Assembly: GCF_030908405.1 (NCBI RefSeq) | Contig: NZ_CP133089.1 | Coordinates: 992,001 to 1,056,000, forward strand | Direction of reading: 5' to 3' | Origin: Aminobacterium sp. MB27-C1 | Lineage (GTDB): Bacteria; Synergistota; Synergistia; Synergistales; Aminobacteriaceae | DNA: 64,000 bases | Shown here: positions 1-8,687 of the stretch, one piece after another | Layout of the letters: every line of letters begins with the position of its first letter | Numbering within the stretch: position 1 is the stretch's first letter | Notes under the pieces: generated by a model | The model's database searches: none | The model's input: only the letters and a program-made list of their open reading frames with translations | Told to the model about the DNA's origin: nothing | Translations under genes and position numbers: made by a program

Positions 1-1093
1 AAGAAGGAATATATCCTCTGGTAATAATGGGTAACGTTGTTTTGCTACGCATCTCTTTTAGCAATTTTTTCCCGCGGGAAGAAAAACCGAGAACACGTAT
101 ATATTGAGGTCCCAGCCGTTGAAAGGCTCTGTTTTCCCAATGTTTGATGCCTAAAAGCCAATCAATGGCGAAGCGTTGAATTGTCCCCTTTGTGTAACGC
201 TTAGATGTTGCTTGTGATACGAAATCATCCCAGGAAAGAGAGGTTCCGGCCAATTTATAAAATAGGTTTTCGAGACCTTCTTTCATCTCTGCTGTTTTTG
301 CAATTTCTTGAGGTGTGCTTCGTAAAAGACTTGTTTGGAGAAAGGGCCATAATTTTTGGGCAGAGTATGCAATCCGACCACTCTTGCAGGCTTCTTCTAT
401 GAGAGATCGGGAAAAGGATGGAAGAGCATCAAGTATGTTTTCCTGTTTTCCTCCTCTATATGCTTTTCGTATCGCTGAGGCACTTGCCCATGTTCCTTGA
501 AAAGTTTCGTCGTGGTAGCCAGCTCCCTTTCTCTCTATAGGAACACAATGTAATGGGTATTTGTTTTTTTCGATGTGAAGAAGATACGCCAATGCAAGGG
601 AGTTATTAGGTTGAGAGAGTATTGAACCTGAATCTGGAATTAATGCTTCCAGAGCCGAAGCACGCGCTTTCACATATGAAAAGCCTTTTTCAAGATATCT
701 TCTGAGTTCTCTCTTGAAAGGTTCAGGTTCGTGAATTAGAATGTCAAGGATTGTGGATAAATCGCAATTATGGTTTTCCATACCAAAAGAAAGATGGGTT
801 ACACTGTGACATGCTGCCAGAATATCTACCGCTCCTGCGGCAAAAACTCCGGCATTATGGCATGAAAAAAATACAGGTAGTTCTAATACTACGTCTGCGC
901 CGGCTTCTAAGGCGAGAGCTGTGCGTTGCCATTTATCTAAAAAAGCAGGTTCTCCTCTTTGTGTAAAATGGGAAGAAAGAACGACGACGATTTCTGAAGC
1001 ATCTGTTTTCCGTGTTGCTTCATTTAACTGAAAAACATGCCCGTTATGTAAAGGGTTATACTCAGCGATGATGCCAACAACATTTTTTGACAT
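1..1093 (-). CDS. tmcAL: tRNA(Met) cytidine acetate ligase TmcAL, 3' end outside window
   Basis: The family (also called YlbM or DUF795) uses acetate and ATP to make N4-acetylcytidine at the wobble base of elongator tRNA-Met. The reading frame starts at the ATG complementary to 1091-1093 and stays open through the left edge, giving 364 residues of a family about 400 long. The N-terminus reads GIIAEYNPLHNGH, which carries the HxGH-type nucleotidyltransferase signature expected for adenylate transfer. It is divergent from ackA; the neighbourhood tmcAL/ackA/DUF177/rpmF resembles the ylbM-ylbN-rpmF order of Bacillus. The ribosome-binding site before the ATG is weak. The identification is firm; only the C-terminus is unseen. 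Confidence 0.9.
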   Translation of the reverse strand, partial: MSKNVVGIIAEYNPLHNGHVFQLNEATRKTDASEIVVVLSSHFTQRGEPAFLDKWQRTALALEAGADVVLELPVFFSCHNAGVFAAGAVDILAACHSVTHLSFGMENHNCDLSTILDILIHEPEPFKRELRRYLEKGFSYVKARASALEALIPDSGSILSQPNNSLALAYLLHIEKNKYPLHCVPIERKGAGYHDETFQGTWASASAIRKAYRGGKQENILDALPSFSRSLIEEACKSGRIAYSAQKLWPFLQTSLLRSTPQEIAKTAEMKEGLENLFYKLAGTSLSWDDFVSQATSKRYTKGTIQRFAIDWLLGIKHWENRAFQRLGPQYIRVLGFSSRGKKLLKEMRSKTTLPIITRGYIPS

Positions 1094-1115
1094 AGGTAAT
1101 CACGCTTTCTATAAA
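1087..1115 (+). promoter_or_regulatory. Sigma-70-type promoter for ackA
   Basis: TTGACA at 1087-1092 and TATAAA at 1110-1115 are separated by exactly 17 bases. This near-consensus promoter points at ackA, whose ATG is about 78 bases after the -10 box. The -35 box overlaps the first codons of the divergent tmcAL gene, so the two genes share a compact control region. A second AT-rich TATAAT at 1118-1123 lacks a -35 box at the right distance. Confidence 0.75.
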
Positions 1116-1192
1116 TATATAATAATACAGATACTCTTAAAGATACCCTGTAGAATTCTATCAGGTCAAGGAGAGGGAGGAATCCAAAAGCA

Positions 1193-2389
1193 ATGAAAGT
1201 ATTGGTTATTAACTGTGGAAGTTCATCTTTGAAGTATCAGCTTTTCGACATGGAGACAGAAGCTGTTCTCGCTAAGGGATTGGTTGAGCGTATTGGTATT
1301 GAAGGTTCTCGAATTAAGCACACGAAGGTTGGAATGGATGCTGTCATTCGTAATACAGAAATTTCTAACCATAAAGTGGCTATTAAATATGTTCTTGAGG
1401 CCCTTCTTGATCCTCAGCATGGGGTACTTAAGAGTCTTGATGAGCTCAATGCCGTAGGGCACAGAGTCGTTCACGGTGGAGAGAAATTTGCACGTTCAGT
1501 TATGATCGATAAAGATGTTATCGAAGCTCTTCAGGAGTGCGTGCCTCTTGCACCTCTTCATAACCCAGCAAACCTTATGGGCATTGAAGCTATGCAGGAA
1601 GTTCTTCCCAATGTTCCTCAGGTTGGAGTTTTTGACACAGCTTTCCACCAGACAATGCCTGGACAGGCTTATATGTACGGTGTTCCTTATCACTATTATG
1701 AAAAGTACAGAGTTCGCCGTTATGGCTTCCACGGAACAAGCCATTTCTATGTTTCTCATAGAGCAGCTGACTTCCTTGGTAAAAAAGTTGAAGATCTTAA
1801 GATTGTCACATGCCATTTAGGAAACGGAAGCTCCATAACAGCTGTTGATGGCGGAAAATCTGTTGATACTAGCATGGGATTCAGCCCCCTCCCCGGAGTT
1901 ATCATGGGAACACGTGCTGGTGATGTTGACCCTCAGCTTCTTACATTCCTTGCTGAGCAAGAAGATCTTGATCCCAAAGCCATGAGTCACATTTTGAATA
2001 AAGAAAGTGGACTCCTTGGTATCTCTGGTGTAAGCAGCGACCTTCGCGATGTAGAGGAAGAGGCAGAAAAGGGTAACAAACGCGCAGAATTGGCAGAGTC
2101 TATGCTTTATTACGGTATTAAAAAGTATATTGGTGCTTATGCTGCTGCTATGGGTGGCATAGACGTGCTTGTTTTTACTGCTGGTATCGGAGAAAATAGT
2201 GCTAAAGCTAGAGAAAAAGTATGTAGCGGTCTTGAGTTCCTTGGTGTTAAACTTGATGCAGAGAAAAACAACATCCGAGGAAAAGAAGCTGTTATCAGCA
2301 CAGACGATTCTAAAGTAACGGTACTTGTAATCCCGACAAACGAAGAACTTGTAATTGCTCGAGATACTAGAGATATCGTCTCAAAGTAA
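1193..2389 (+). CDS. ackA: Acetate kinase
   Basis: Acetate kinase interconverts acetyl phosphate plus ADP with acetate plus ATP, the substrate-level phosphorylation step of fermentation, in the cytoplasm. The 398-residue length matches the family (about 400). Visible signatures are the N-terminal [16 protein letters not shown], the central [12 protein letters not shown] and [19 protein letters not shown] blocks, and the C-terminal FTAGIGENS nucleotide-binding segment. An AGGGAGGAA ribosome site lies about 10 bases before the ATG, behind a near-consensus promoter. No pta gene is adjacent, so phosphotransacetylase must be elsewhere or replaced. The DUF177 gene follows after 23 bases, probably in the same transcript. 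Confidence 0.97.
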   Translation: MKVLVINCGSSSLKYQLFDMETEAVLAKGLVERIGIEGSRIKHTKVGMDAVIRNTEISNHKVAIKYVLEALLDPQHGVLKSLDELNAVGHRVVHGGEKFARSVMIDKDVIEALQECVPLAPLHNPANLMGIEAMQEVLPNVPQVGVFDTAFHQTMPGQAYMYGVPYHYYEKYRVRRYGFHGTSHFYVSHRAADFLGKKVEDLKIVTCHLGNGSSITAVDGGKSVDTSMGFSPLPGVIMGTRAGDVDPQLLTFLAEQEDLDPKAMSHILNKESGLLGISGVSSDLRDVEEEAEKGNKRAELAESMLYYGIKKYIGAYAAAMGGIDVLVFTAGIGENSAKAREKVCSGLEFLGVKLDAEKNNIRGKEAVISTDDSKVTVLVIPTNEELVIARDTRDIVSK

Positions 2390-2412
2390 GACAGAAAGAA
2401 GGAGGAAATCTC

Positions 2413-2982
2413 ATGGCAATTACTGATCTGCCGTCTGACTGGTCATTTTGGGTGCATTTGCCAGACAGGGAGGAAGGGCCGGATGTGGTAGATGCTTCTT
2501 GGCAAATAGAGATGAAACAATCTATTGTTTTTGCCCAAGAAGAATTTTCTTTTCTTTCTCCGTTGCAGGTTGTCGCTCATGTAAGTTGGGCTGATCAGTC
2601 TGTCATGGTCCAGATTGAACTGGAAACTACACTTTCAGTTCCCTGTGTTCGTTGTCTTGAACTAACAGATATTGCATTACAGACACATTTCATGTATCTT
2701 TACTCTTTGCGGGATTCTGTTACATCTGAGCGAGAACAAGAATCAGATGAGCATCTAGTTTTGGTAGACGCTTTGGAGAATAAATTAAATATTACTCCGC
2801 AGGTATGGGAAAGTCTCATATTGAGCCTTCCCACCAACCCTCTTTGTAGAGAGGATTGCAAAGGACTTTGTCCTGTTTGTGGCGCTTCTCTCAACGATGG
2901 TGATTGTGGCTGCAACCGTGAGACTAGAGACCCCAGACTCGCAGATTTGCTAAAAATCAAGAAAGAAGATTTGGAAGCTTAA
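2413..2982 (+). CDS. DUF177 (YceD/YlbN) family protein
   Basis: The product has 189 residues and belongs to the DUF177 family, which is linked to accumulation of 23S rRNA and is almost always encoded just upstream of rpmF, as here. It has a central VPCVRCLE CxxC pair and a C-terminal cysteine cluster (CREDCKGLCPVCG, then CGC), which suggests a bound metal. An AAGGAGG site precedes the ATG by about 8 bases. The biochemical activity of the family is unsettled; the assignment rests on the cysteine pattern, the size and the fixed neighbour. Confidence 0.88.
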   Translation: MAITDLPSDWSFWVHLPDREEGPDVVDASWQIEMKQSIVFAQEEFSFLSPLQVVAHVSWADQSVMVQIELETTLSVPCVRCLELTDIALQTHFMYLYSLRDSVTSEREQESDEHLVLVDALENKLNITPQVWESLILSLPTNPLCREDCKGLCPVCGASLNDGDCGCNRETRDPRLADLLKIKKEDLEA

Positions 2983-3002
2983 GGAAAAGGAGGGGAACGA
3001 GT

Positions 3003-3209
3003 ATGGCAACACCTAAAAGTAGAGTTTCTCATGCACGTACTCATAAAAGAAAAGCAAATTGGCTTGGATCTGCTACTGCACCTGGACTTACAACTTGTCC
3101 GCACTGCGGAGAGATAATTATGAATTATCGTGCTTGCCCTGAGTGTGGATACTACAGAGGCCGTAAAGTTGTAAAAACGGGAGAAGAAGTAGTAGCCGAG
3201 GAAGCATAA
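3003..3209 (+). CDS. rpmF: 50S ribosomal protein bL32
   Basis: bL32 is a small protein of the large ribosomal subunit. The 68-residue product opens with MATPKSRVSHARTHKRKA, typical of the family. It carries two CxxC pairs, CPHCGE and CPECGYY, so this is the zinc-binding (C+) form rather than the cysteine-free paralogue. An AAGGAGG site precedes the ATG. It is the last gene before a strong terminator at 3263-3298, which separates it from the fap/fab operon, although in several Firmicutes rpmF and the plsX-fab genes are cotranscribed. Confidence 0.97.
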   Translation: MATPKSRVSHARTHKRKANWLGSATAPGLTTCPHCGEIIMNYRACPECGYYRGRKVVKTGEEVVAEEA

Positions 3210-3262
3210 GATTTAAGATTAAAATGAGGCGTGAGCTGCATCGAATTGATTTGGCTCACATA

Positions 3263-3298
3263 AAATAGCGGAGGGCATGTGTCCTCCGCTATTTTTTT
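3263..3298 (+). terminator. Rho-independent terminator after rpmF
   Basis: A perfect 12-base-pair stem (3263-3274 with 3283-3294) closes an 8-base loop and runs into a T tract ending at 3298. It ends the ackA-DUF177-rpmF transcript just before the fapR promoter. Confidence 0.92.
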
Positions 3299-3299
3299 C

Positions 3300-3328
3300 T
3301 TGACCAGAAAGCTGAAAAATATTATACT
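3300..3328 (+). promoter_or_regulatory. Promoter of the fapR-plsX-fab operon
   Basis: TTGACC at 3300-3305 and TATACT at 3323-3328 are spaced by 17 bases, each one mismatch from consensus. Transcription should start near 3335, placing the FapR operator at about +15 to +33. The -35 box directly abuts the T tract of the rpmF terminator. Confidence 0.78.
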
Positions 3329-3349
3329 GACCCAGTCATCAGATCAGAT

Positions 3350-3368
3350 ATTAGTACCAGGTCTTAAA
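3350..3368 (+). promoter_or_regulatory. FapR operator
   Basis: The site TTAGTACCAGGTCTTAA (3351-3367) closely matches the FapR box known from Bacillus, whose core pattern is TTAGTACCTxxTCTTAA. It sits between the predicted transcription start and the fapR ribosome site (GGAGG at 3373). A bound repressor would therefore block the start of the transcript, and fapR would regulate itself together with the downstream lipid genes. In the family, malonyl-CoA releases FapR from this site. Confidence 0.85.
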
Positions 3369-3379
3369 AACTGGAGGTT

Positions 3380-3958
3380 GTGACGATTCGTTCGAAACGG
3401 AAAAAGCAAAGACAGGAAAAGCTATTAAAGTTTTTAGAACAGAATCCGCTTTATACAGACAAAGAATTAGCTGATGCTTTAGACGTTAGCGTCAGTACCG
3501 TCCGTCTTGATCGTGCGTTACTGGGAGTGCCAGAGCTAAGAGAACGTACTAAAAATATGGCCCAAAGGGCTACAAGCAAACTGCGTTCATTGAAACAAAG
3601 CGAAGTTGTAGGAGACCTTCTTGAACTCGAGCCCAATAAATGGGCGCTGTCAGTCCTTCAAACAAAAAAAGATATGGCATTCCGCCATACAGATTATGTG
3701 TGTGATCATTATATATATTCCCAGGCTAGTTCAATTGCAATAGCGGTAGTTGAGGCCGATATGGTCATAATCGATTCAATGAGAGGCGAGTATAAGAGCC
3801 ATGCTAAGGTTGGGGATGTTTTGATCGCTCGTGCAAAAGTTGGTGTGCATAAGGATAATAAATATATCGTTAGTGTGCGAACTCGGGTTGGAGATCATGA
3901 AATTTTTGTAGGCCGTTTTATAGCCGTGGTCATAAACTCCCTCGAGACGAGAGATTAA
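3380..3958 (+). CDS. fapR: Fatty acid and phospholipid biosynthesis repressor FapR
   Basis: FapR represses lipid-synthesis genes and is released by malonyl-CoA. The product has 192 residues. Residues 10-55 form a DeoR-type helix-turn-helix (ELADALDVSVSTVRLDR), followed by the linker LGVPELRERTKNMA, which closely resembles Bacillus FapR. The rest is a hotdog thioesterase-like ligand domain (residues about 85-190). The GTG start at 3380 is only two bases after GGAGG, closer than usual, but no better start exists upstream. The gene is first in the operon and preceded by its own operator. A plain thioesterase is excluded by the DNA-binding domain. Confidence 0.93.
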   Translation: MTIRSKRKKQRQEKLLKFLEQNPLYTDKELADALDVSVSTVRLDRALLGVPELRERTKNMAQRATSKLRSLKQSEVVGDLLELEPNKWALSVLQTKKDMAFRHTDYVCDHYIYSQASSIAIAVVEADMVIIDSMRGEYKSHAKVGDVLIARAKVGVHKDNKYIVSVRTRVGDHEIFVGRFIAVVINSLETRD

Positions 3959-3978
3959 GAGGGGAGGCAAACGTAACA

Positions 3979-4977
3979 ATGTTATTGGCTGTTGATGCCA
4001 TGGGAGGCGATAATGCTCCCCACGAACCTTGTAAAGGTGCGATATTGGCGTGTAGAAAATTTAGAGATCTGGAGATCGTCCTTGTAGGGGACCGTTCTCA
4101 AATAGAACCAATTATAGATCAGGCAGAGATTGATGTTCGAAAGAGACTCTCAATAGTCCATACAGAAGAGTTCATTTCTATGGATGAGCATCCAAGTCAA
4201 AGTATTCGTAAGAAGAGACACTCCAGCTTACGTCTTGCTATGGAAATGACGAGAAATGGGGAAGCTCAAGGTTGTGTCTCTGCAGGGAATACTGGTGCTA
4301 TTGTTGCTGGTGGAGTCTTGGTTGTTGGAAGAATATCAGGAATAGACCGTCCTGCACTGGGAGTTGCTCTTCCTACGTTGAACAAGTATACCTTTCTTTT
4401 AGATGTGGGCGCTACAGTTCGAGCCAAACCAATAAACCTTTATCAATTTGCACTGATGGGAAATATTTATTCAAAGTGTATTTTGGGAGTGCCGTCCCCT
4501 GAGGTAGCGCTTCTTTCTAATGGCTCGGAAGACATAAAGGGCGATGAAGTTATTGCGAGTGCACGAGAGATGTTGAAAGCTAGCTCATTGAAATTTACTG
4601 GATATGTAGAAGGCGACGAAGTCCCCTTTAGTAAGGCAGATGTTGTCGTTTGCGATGGTTTTTCAGGAAATGTAGTCTTAAAATTCGCCGAAGGTGTTAT
4701 ACAAGCCGTCTATTCAATTGCAAAAGAGGAATTTGGACGGAGAGTATTGCCTAAAATAGGAATTCTTTTTATGGCCCCAATGCTTAAAGATTTGTGGGGG
4801 CGTTTTAATTACGAAAAACATGGAGGGACTCCTCTTCTCGGTGTAAATGGCGTGGTTATAAAAGCTCATGGACGATCTAAAGCTCCCGCTGTAGAAAGTG
4901 CAATACGAGTAGCGAGAAACTTTGTTTTACAGAAGGGTGTCGATCTCATTTCTGATGAGCTTGGCAAGGAGGTATAG
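3979..4977 (+). CDS. plsX: Phosphate acyltransferase PlsX
   Basis: PlsX converts acyl-ACP and phosphate to acyl phosphate, the donor used by PlsY in the first step of phospholipid synthesis, at the inner face of the membrane. The 332-residue length and the start LLAVDAMGGDNAPHEPCKGA are typical. CVSAGNTGAIVAGG and the C-terminal YEKHGGTPLLGVNGVVIKAHG blocks are also characteristic. A GGGGAGG site precedes the ATG. It lies 20 bases after fapR and two bases before fabH, consistent with one transcript. Confidence 0.97.
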   Translation: MLLAVDAMGGDNAPHEPCKGAILACRKFRDLEIVLVGDRSQIEPIIDQAEIDVRKRLSIVHTEEFISMDEHPSQSIRKKRHSSLRLAMEMTRNGEAQGCVSAGNTGAIVAGGVLVVGRISGIDRPALGVALPTLNKYTFLLDVGATVRAKPINLYQFALMGNIYSKCILGVPSPEVALLSNGSEDIKGDEVIASAREMLKASSLKFTGYVEGDEVPFSKADVVVCDGFSGNVVLKFAEGVIQAVYSIAKEEFGRRVLPKIGILFMAPMLKDLWGRFNYEKHGGTPLLGVNGVVIKAHGRSKAPAVESAIRVARNFVLQKGVDLISDELGKEV

Positions 4978-4979
4978 TA

Positions 4980-5978
4980 ATGGGTCAGTTAAATGGTCGT
5001 GATGTTGCGATTCTTGGGACTGGAATGTATGTTCCTAAAAGAATAATGACCAATAATGATTTGTCTGAAATGGTTGAAACAAATGACGAATGGATTCGGG
5101 AACGAACAGGGATTCGTGAAAGACGAATTGCAGCTGAAGGTGAGTTGACAAGTGATCTTGCCTATAAAGCGTCTTTAGCCGCATTGAAAAAGAGTGGAGT
5201 TTCTGCATCAGAGCTTGACATGGTTATAGTTGCAACCAATACTCCAGACACCCTTTTCCCTGGAGTGGCTCCTAAATTGCAAGGGAAACTTAAGGCTTCT
5301 CATGCTGGAGCTTTCGACGTACAGTCGGGATGTACAGGATGTATTTATGCTCTTACTGTTGCGATGACAGGCGTTAGCTGCGGACTTTGGAACAAGGTGC
5401 TCGTTGTCGGTGCTGAAGTATTGTCTCACGTTATTAACTGGGAAGATCGCAATACATGTGTTCTTTTTGGAGACGGTGCAGGAGCTGCTGTTCTTGGCCC
5501 TTCCGTTGAAGGCACAGGACGTTTCATATCTGCGGAGCTTCGTGCTGATGGCACAAAATCTGACTTTATAACCCTCCCTGGTGGACTTATTGAGAACCCC
5601 GCTTCGGAGAAAACGATTGCAGAAGGACTTCATTATGTTCACATGAAGGGAAATGATGTTTTTAAATTTGTAAATCGTGTTCTACCTTCTTTTCTCAAAA
5701 AGTTTGTTTCGGCATCTGACGTTGATCCTTCTGAAATTGATTGGTGGTTATTCCATCAAGCTAATCTCCGTATTATAGACGGAGTTATGAAACGTCTTGG
5801 AGCTGATCCTGAAAAGACATGGGTAAATCTTGATCGTTATGGAAATACGTCTGCTGCGTCTGTTTTCCTTGTTCTTGCAGAGTTGTTTGAGAGCGGAAAA
5901 TTAGAAAAGGGGCAGAAGATGGTCCTCTCTAGTTTCGGAGCCGGGATGACATACGGTTCAATTCTGTATGAGATGTGA
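4980..5978 (+). CDS. fabH: 3-oxoacyl-ACP synthase III (KAS III)
   Basis: FabH condenses a short acyl-CoA with malonyl-ACP to start fatty-acid synthesis. The 332-residue protein has the catalytic triad Cys118 (QSGCTGCIYAL), His259 (FHQANLRI) and Asn289 (GNTSAAS), and the late GAGMTYGS glycine loop. The ribosome site AAGGAGG lies in the end of plsX. Its substrate choice (acetyl- or branched-chain acyl-CoA) cannot be read from these motifs; the korDABC complex elsewhere in the window could supply branched acyl-CoA primers. Confidence 0.97.
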   Translation: MGQLNGRDVAILGTGMYVPKRIMTNNDLSEMVETNDEWIRERTGIRERRIAAEGELTSDLAYKASLAALKKSGVSASELDMVIVATNTPDTLFPGVAPKLQGKLKASHAGAFDVQSGCTGCIYALTVAMTGVSCGLWNKVLVVGAEVLSHVINWEDRNTCVLFGDGAGAAVLGPSVEGTGRFISAELRADGTKSDFITLPGGLIENPASEKTIAEGLHYVHMKGNDVFKFVNRVLPSFLKKFVSASDVDPSEIDWWLFHQANLRIIDGVMKRLGADPEKTWVNLDRYGNTSAASVFLVLAELFESGKLEKGQKMVLSSFGAGMTYGSILYEM

Positions 5979-5988
5979 GGTGAATATT

Positions 5989-6936
5989 TTGGTTTGGAAA
6001 AACAGAGTAACGCAGCTCCTTGGTGTGCAATATCCACTCATACAGGGGGGTATGGCTTGGGTCGCTAACGCAACTTTAGCAGCAGCGGTAAGTAATGGGG
6101 GCGGTATTGGCCTCATAGGAGCCGCTAACATGCCGCCTGAGATTTTAGAGCAAGAGCTGATTCGTGCCAGAGAATTGACGGATAAACCCTTTGGACTGAA
6201 TATTATGCTTATGTCCTCAACTGCTGATGCTGCTATGGAATTAGCAGCTAAGCACCGTGTTCCTATAGTGACAACAGGAGCTGGAAGCCCAGGAAAAGTT
6301 ATTGAACGATTAAAACCCTTGGGAACAGTCGTTATTCCTGTAATTGCTTCGGTTGCTCAGGCTAAGCGCGTAGAGAAACAGGGTGCTGATGCTGTAGTTG
6401 CTGAGGGTACTGAAGCGGGAGGGCACATAGGTGATTTGACGACGATGGTTCTTGTTCCACAAATTGTTGATTCTGTGAATATTCCTGTTATTGCTGCAGG
6501 AGGCGTAGCCGATGGCCGTGGAATCGCCGCAGCCTTCAGCCTTGGCGCAGAGGGAGTTCAGATTGGAACTCGAATGGTTTGTTGCTCAGAATGCACCGTT
6601 CATCAAAACTACAAAGAAGCAATTTTAAAAGCCAGAGATAGAAGTAATGTAGTAACAGGTCGGCCAACTGGTCATCCTGTACGTTGTTTGAAAAATAAAT
6701 TATCAGCACGGTTTGAAGAACTTGAAAATGCGGGAGCTTCAATAGATGACATAGAAAAATTAGGAACAGGGCGTTTGAGAGCGGCTGTTGTAGATGGAGA
6801 CATTGAATGGGGCTCTGTTATGGCTGGCCAAAGCGCCGGAATGATAAACGATATAAAACCAGCGGCTGAGATAATTCAAACTATGTTTAATGAGGCTGCT
6901 GATGTTATATCCAGACTTCCACATTTTGAATTTTAA
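5989..6936 (+). CDS. fabK: FMN-dependent enoyl-ACP reductase FabK
   Basis: FabK reduces the enoyl-ACP double bond using FMN and NAD(P)H, the last step of each elongation cycle. The product (315 residues) aligns by eye with Streptococcus FabK: YPLIQGGMAWVA near the start, KPFGLNIML, VVAEGTEAGGHIG, and AAGGVADGRGIAAAF with GAEGVQIGTR forming the FMN phosphate site. I chose the TTG at 5989 because GAGGTG at 5977-5982 sits six bases before it and the protein then begins MVWKNRVTQLL, as in relatives. An in-frame ATG at 5968 lies inside fabH and has no such site. FabK is insensitive to triclosan, unlike FabI. A nitronate monooxygenase reading is less likely in this operon. Confidence 0.93.
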   Translation: MVWKNRVTQLLGVQYPLIQGGMAWVANATLAAAVSNGGGIGLIGAANMPPEILEQELIRARELTDKPFGLNIMLMSSTADAAMELAAKHRVPIVTTGAGSPGKVIERLKPLGTVVIPVIASVAQAKRVEKQGADAVVAEGTEAGGHIGDLTTMVLVPQIVDSVNIPVIAAGGVADGRGIAAAFSLGAEGVQIGTRMVCCSECTVHQNYKEAILKARDRSNVVTGRPTGHPVRCLKNKLSARFEELENAGASIDDIEKLGTGRLRAAVVDGDIEWGSVMAGQSAGMINDIKPAAEIIQTMFNEAADVISRLPHFEF

Positions 6937-6954
6937 AGAATCGAGGTGTCACAA

Positions 6955-7908
6955 ATGAAATATGCAGTAGTTTTTCCTGGTCAGGGAGCTCAAGAAGTAG
7001 GAATGGGAAAAAGTTTATATGACACCTTTGATGTAGCTAGGGATGTATTTGAAAGAGCAGATAAAGCACTAGGTTTTAAACTGAGTGACATTATTTTTAA
7101 TGGTCCAGACGAGAAACTTACTCTTACTGCTTTTACGCAGCCAGCTATTTTAACGGCGAGTATCGCCGCATATTCAGTATTGACAGAAGCTTTCGGAGTT
7201 TCAATAGATGCAGATTATTTCGCTGGCCATAGCCTTGGCGAATATACTGCTTTGGTTGCCACGGGTGCTCTTTCGTTAGAAGATGGCGTTCGTTTGGTTC
7301 ATCTTCGTGGCTCTCTTATGCAAGAGGCGGTTCCTGAAGGAGTCGGTGCAATGGCAGCTCTTATTGGACTTGATTCCGATGTGGTTTGTGATATATGTGC
7401 TGAGTTAGCACCGAATCAAGAATGCCAGCCTGCAAATTTTAATTCGCCTGGGCAAATTGTTATCTCGGGTAAGACTTCCTTTGTTGAAAAAGCAGCAGAA
7501 GAGGCTAAAAAAAGAGGAGCTCGTAAGGCAGTAATGCTGAAAGTAAGCGCTCCATTCCATAGCTCCTTAATGAGGCCAGTTGCCGATCAGCTTCAGAAGG
7601 CTTTTGAGGAATGCGAGTGGCATGTTCCCTCGCGACCGGTTATAGCCAATGTTTCGGCAAAACCAGTTTCCACTGTAGAAGATATACAGAGTGCGCTATA
7701 CCATCAGACATATAGTCCTGTTTTATGGACAGATTCTGTTATGTATATGGTTTCGCAGAATATAGATTCGTATTTGGAATTAGGGCCAGGAACTGTCTTG
7801 GCTGGTTTAATTAAGCGTTGCCAGAAGGGGCTTAAGACGTATTCTGCGATGAATGAAGAAGAGTTACGGGCTATAGCTGCCCTTTTCCAGGAGGAAGGAG
7901 CGGAATAG
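6955..7908 (+). CDS. fabD: Malonyl-CoA:ACP transacylase
   Basis: FabD moves malonate from CoA to acyl carrier protein to supply all condensation steps. The 317-residue product starts KYAVVFPGQGAQEVGMGKS and has the nucleophile Ser93 in GHSLGEY. The catalytic His lies in the later VSAPFHSSLM segment. The ATG at 6955 is preferred over an in-frame GTG at 6946, because that GTG lies inside the GAGGTG ribosome site that serves the ATG. It lies between fabK and fabG. Confidence 0.96.
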   Translation: MKYAVVFPGQGAQEVGMGKSLYDTFDVARDVFERADKALGFKLSDIIFNGPDEKLTLTAFTQPAILTASIAAYSVLTEAFGVSIDADYFAGHSLGEYTALVATGALSLEDGVRLVHLRGSLMQEAVPEGVGAMAALIGLDSDVVCDICAELAPNQECQPANFNSPGQIVISGKTSFVEKAAEEAKKRGARKAVMLKVSAPFHSSLMRPVADQLQKAFEECEWHVPSRPVIANVSAKPVSTVEDIQSALYHQTYSPVLWTDSVMYMVSQNIDSYLELGPGTVLAGLIKRCQKGLKTYSAMNEEELRAIAALFQEEGAE

Positions 7909-7910
7909 AT

Positions 7911-8651
7911 ATGCCAGAGAAGATAGCACTTGTTACAGGCGGAGGTAGAGGGATAGGAAAAGCTATTGCTTTGGAACTCGCTTCACGTGGACACAATGTG
8001 GCCATAAGTTACAACAGAAGCGAAAGCGAAGCAATGAACGTCTGTAAGGAAATAGAAGCTATGGGTGTTAAAAGCTTAGCTGTGAAATGTGATGTTACCG
8101 ACGCTGAGCAAGTAGAGGCTCTTTTTTCAACAATAGAAGATTCATGGGGTATTGTGGAGATTCTTGTAAACAACGCAGGAATAACAAAGGATAATCTTCT
8201 GATGCGAATGAAAGATGATGACTGGGATAAAGTAATTGCAGCTAACCTTACCTCAGTATATCGTTGTTCAAAACGAGCCTTGAAGAAGATGGTAAAAGCA
8301 CGATGGGGGCGTATTATTAATATCTCTTCTGTTGTCGCTTTGATTGGAAATCCAGGCCAGTCGAATTATTGCGCATCAAAAGCTGGAATTGTCGGATTTA
8401 CCAAAGCTGTTGCGAGGGAATATGGGGCCCGCGGAATTACTTCAAATGCTATTGCTCCAGGTTTCATTGAAACTGATATGACATCCATCTTGAAAGATGA
8501 GATTAAACAGTCTATGCTGTCTCAGATTCCTTTAGGTAGAGCTGGAGTTCCTGAAGATATTGCAAAGGTTGCAGCTTTCCTTGCTTCAGATGATTCTGCA
8601 TATATAACAGGTCAGGTTATTGCCGTCGATGGCGGAATGACTATGTGTTAA
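7911..8651 (+). CDS. fabG: 3-oxoacyl-ACP reductase
   Basis: FabG reduces 3-oxoacyl-ACP to 3-hydroxyacyl-ACP with NADPH. The 246-residue short-chain dehydrogenase has the cofactor loop TGGGRGIGKA, the NNAG motif, a catalytic serine in INISSVV, and Tyr153/Lys157 in YCASKAG. GFIETDMT and the C-terminal ITGQVIAVDGGM are classic for FabG. It starts two bases after the fabD stop, with GGAGG inside fabD. Its position in the fab operon makes the specific function secure among many similar dehydrogenases. Confidence 0.96.
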   Translation: MPEKIALVTGGGRGIGKAIALELASRGHNVAISYNRSESEAMNVCKEIEAMGVKSLAVKCDVTDAEQVEALFSTIEDSWGIVEILVNNAGITKDNLLMRMKDDDWDKVIAANLTSVYRCSKRALKKMVKARWGRIINISSVVALIGNPGQSNYCASKAGIVGFTKAVAREYGARGITSNAIAPGFIETDMTSILKDEIKQSMLSQIPLGRAGVPEDIAKVAAFLASDDSAYITGQVIAVDGGMTMC

Positions 8652-8687
8652 ATTTATATTATGATGTGAGGAAGGGGGTGAAGGAGA

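Noticed and set aside
5208-5642. Open frame on the minus strand inside fabH, and similar antisense frames elsewhere
   Set aside because: These lie wholly within conserved genes, lack ribosome sites and encode no recognisable protein.
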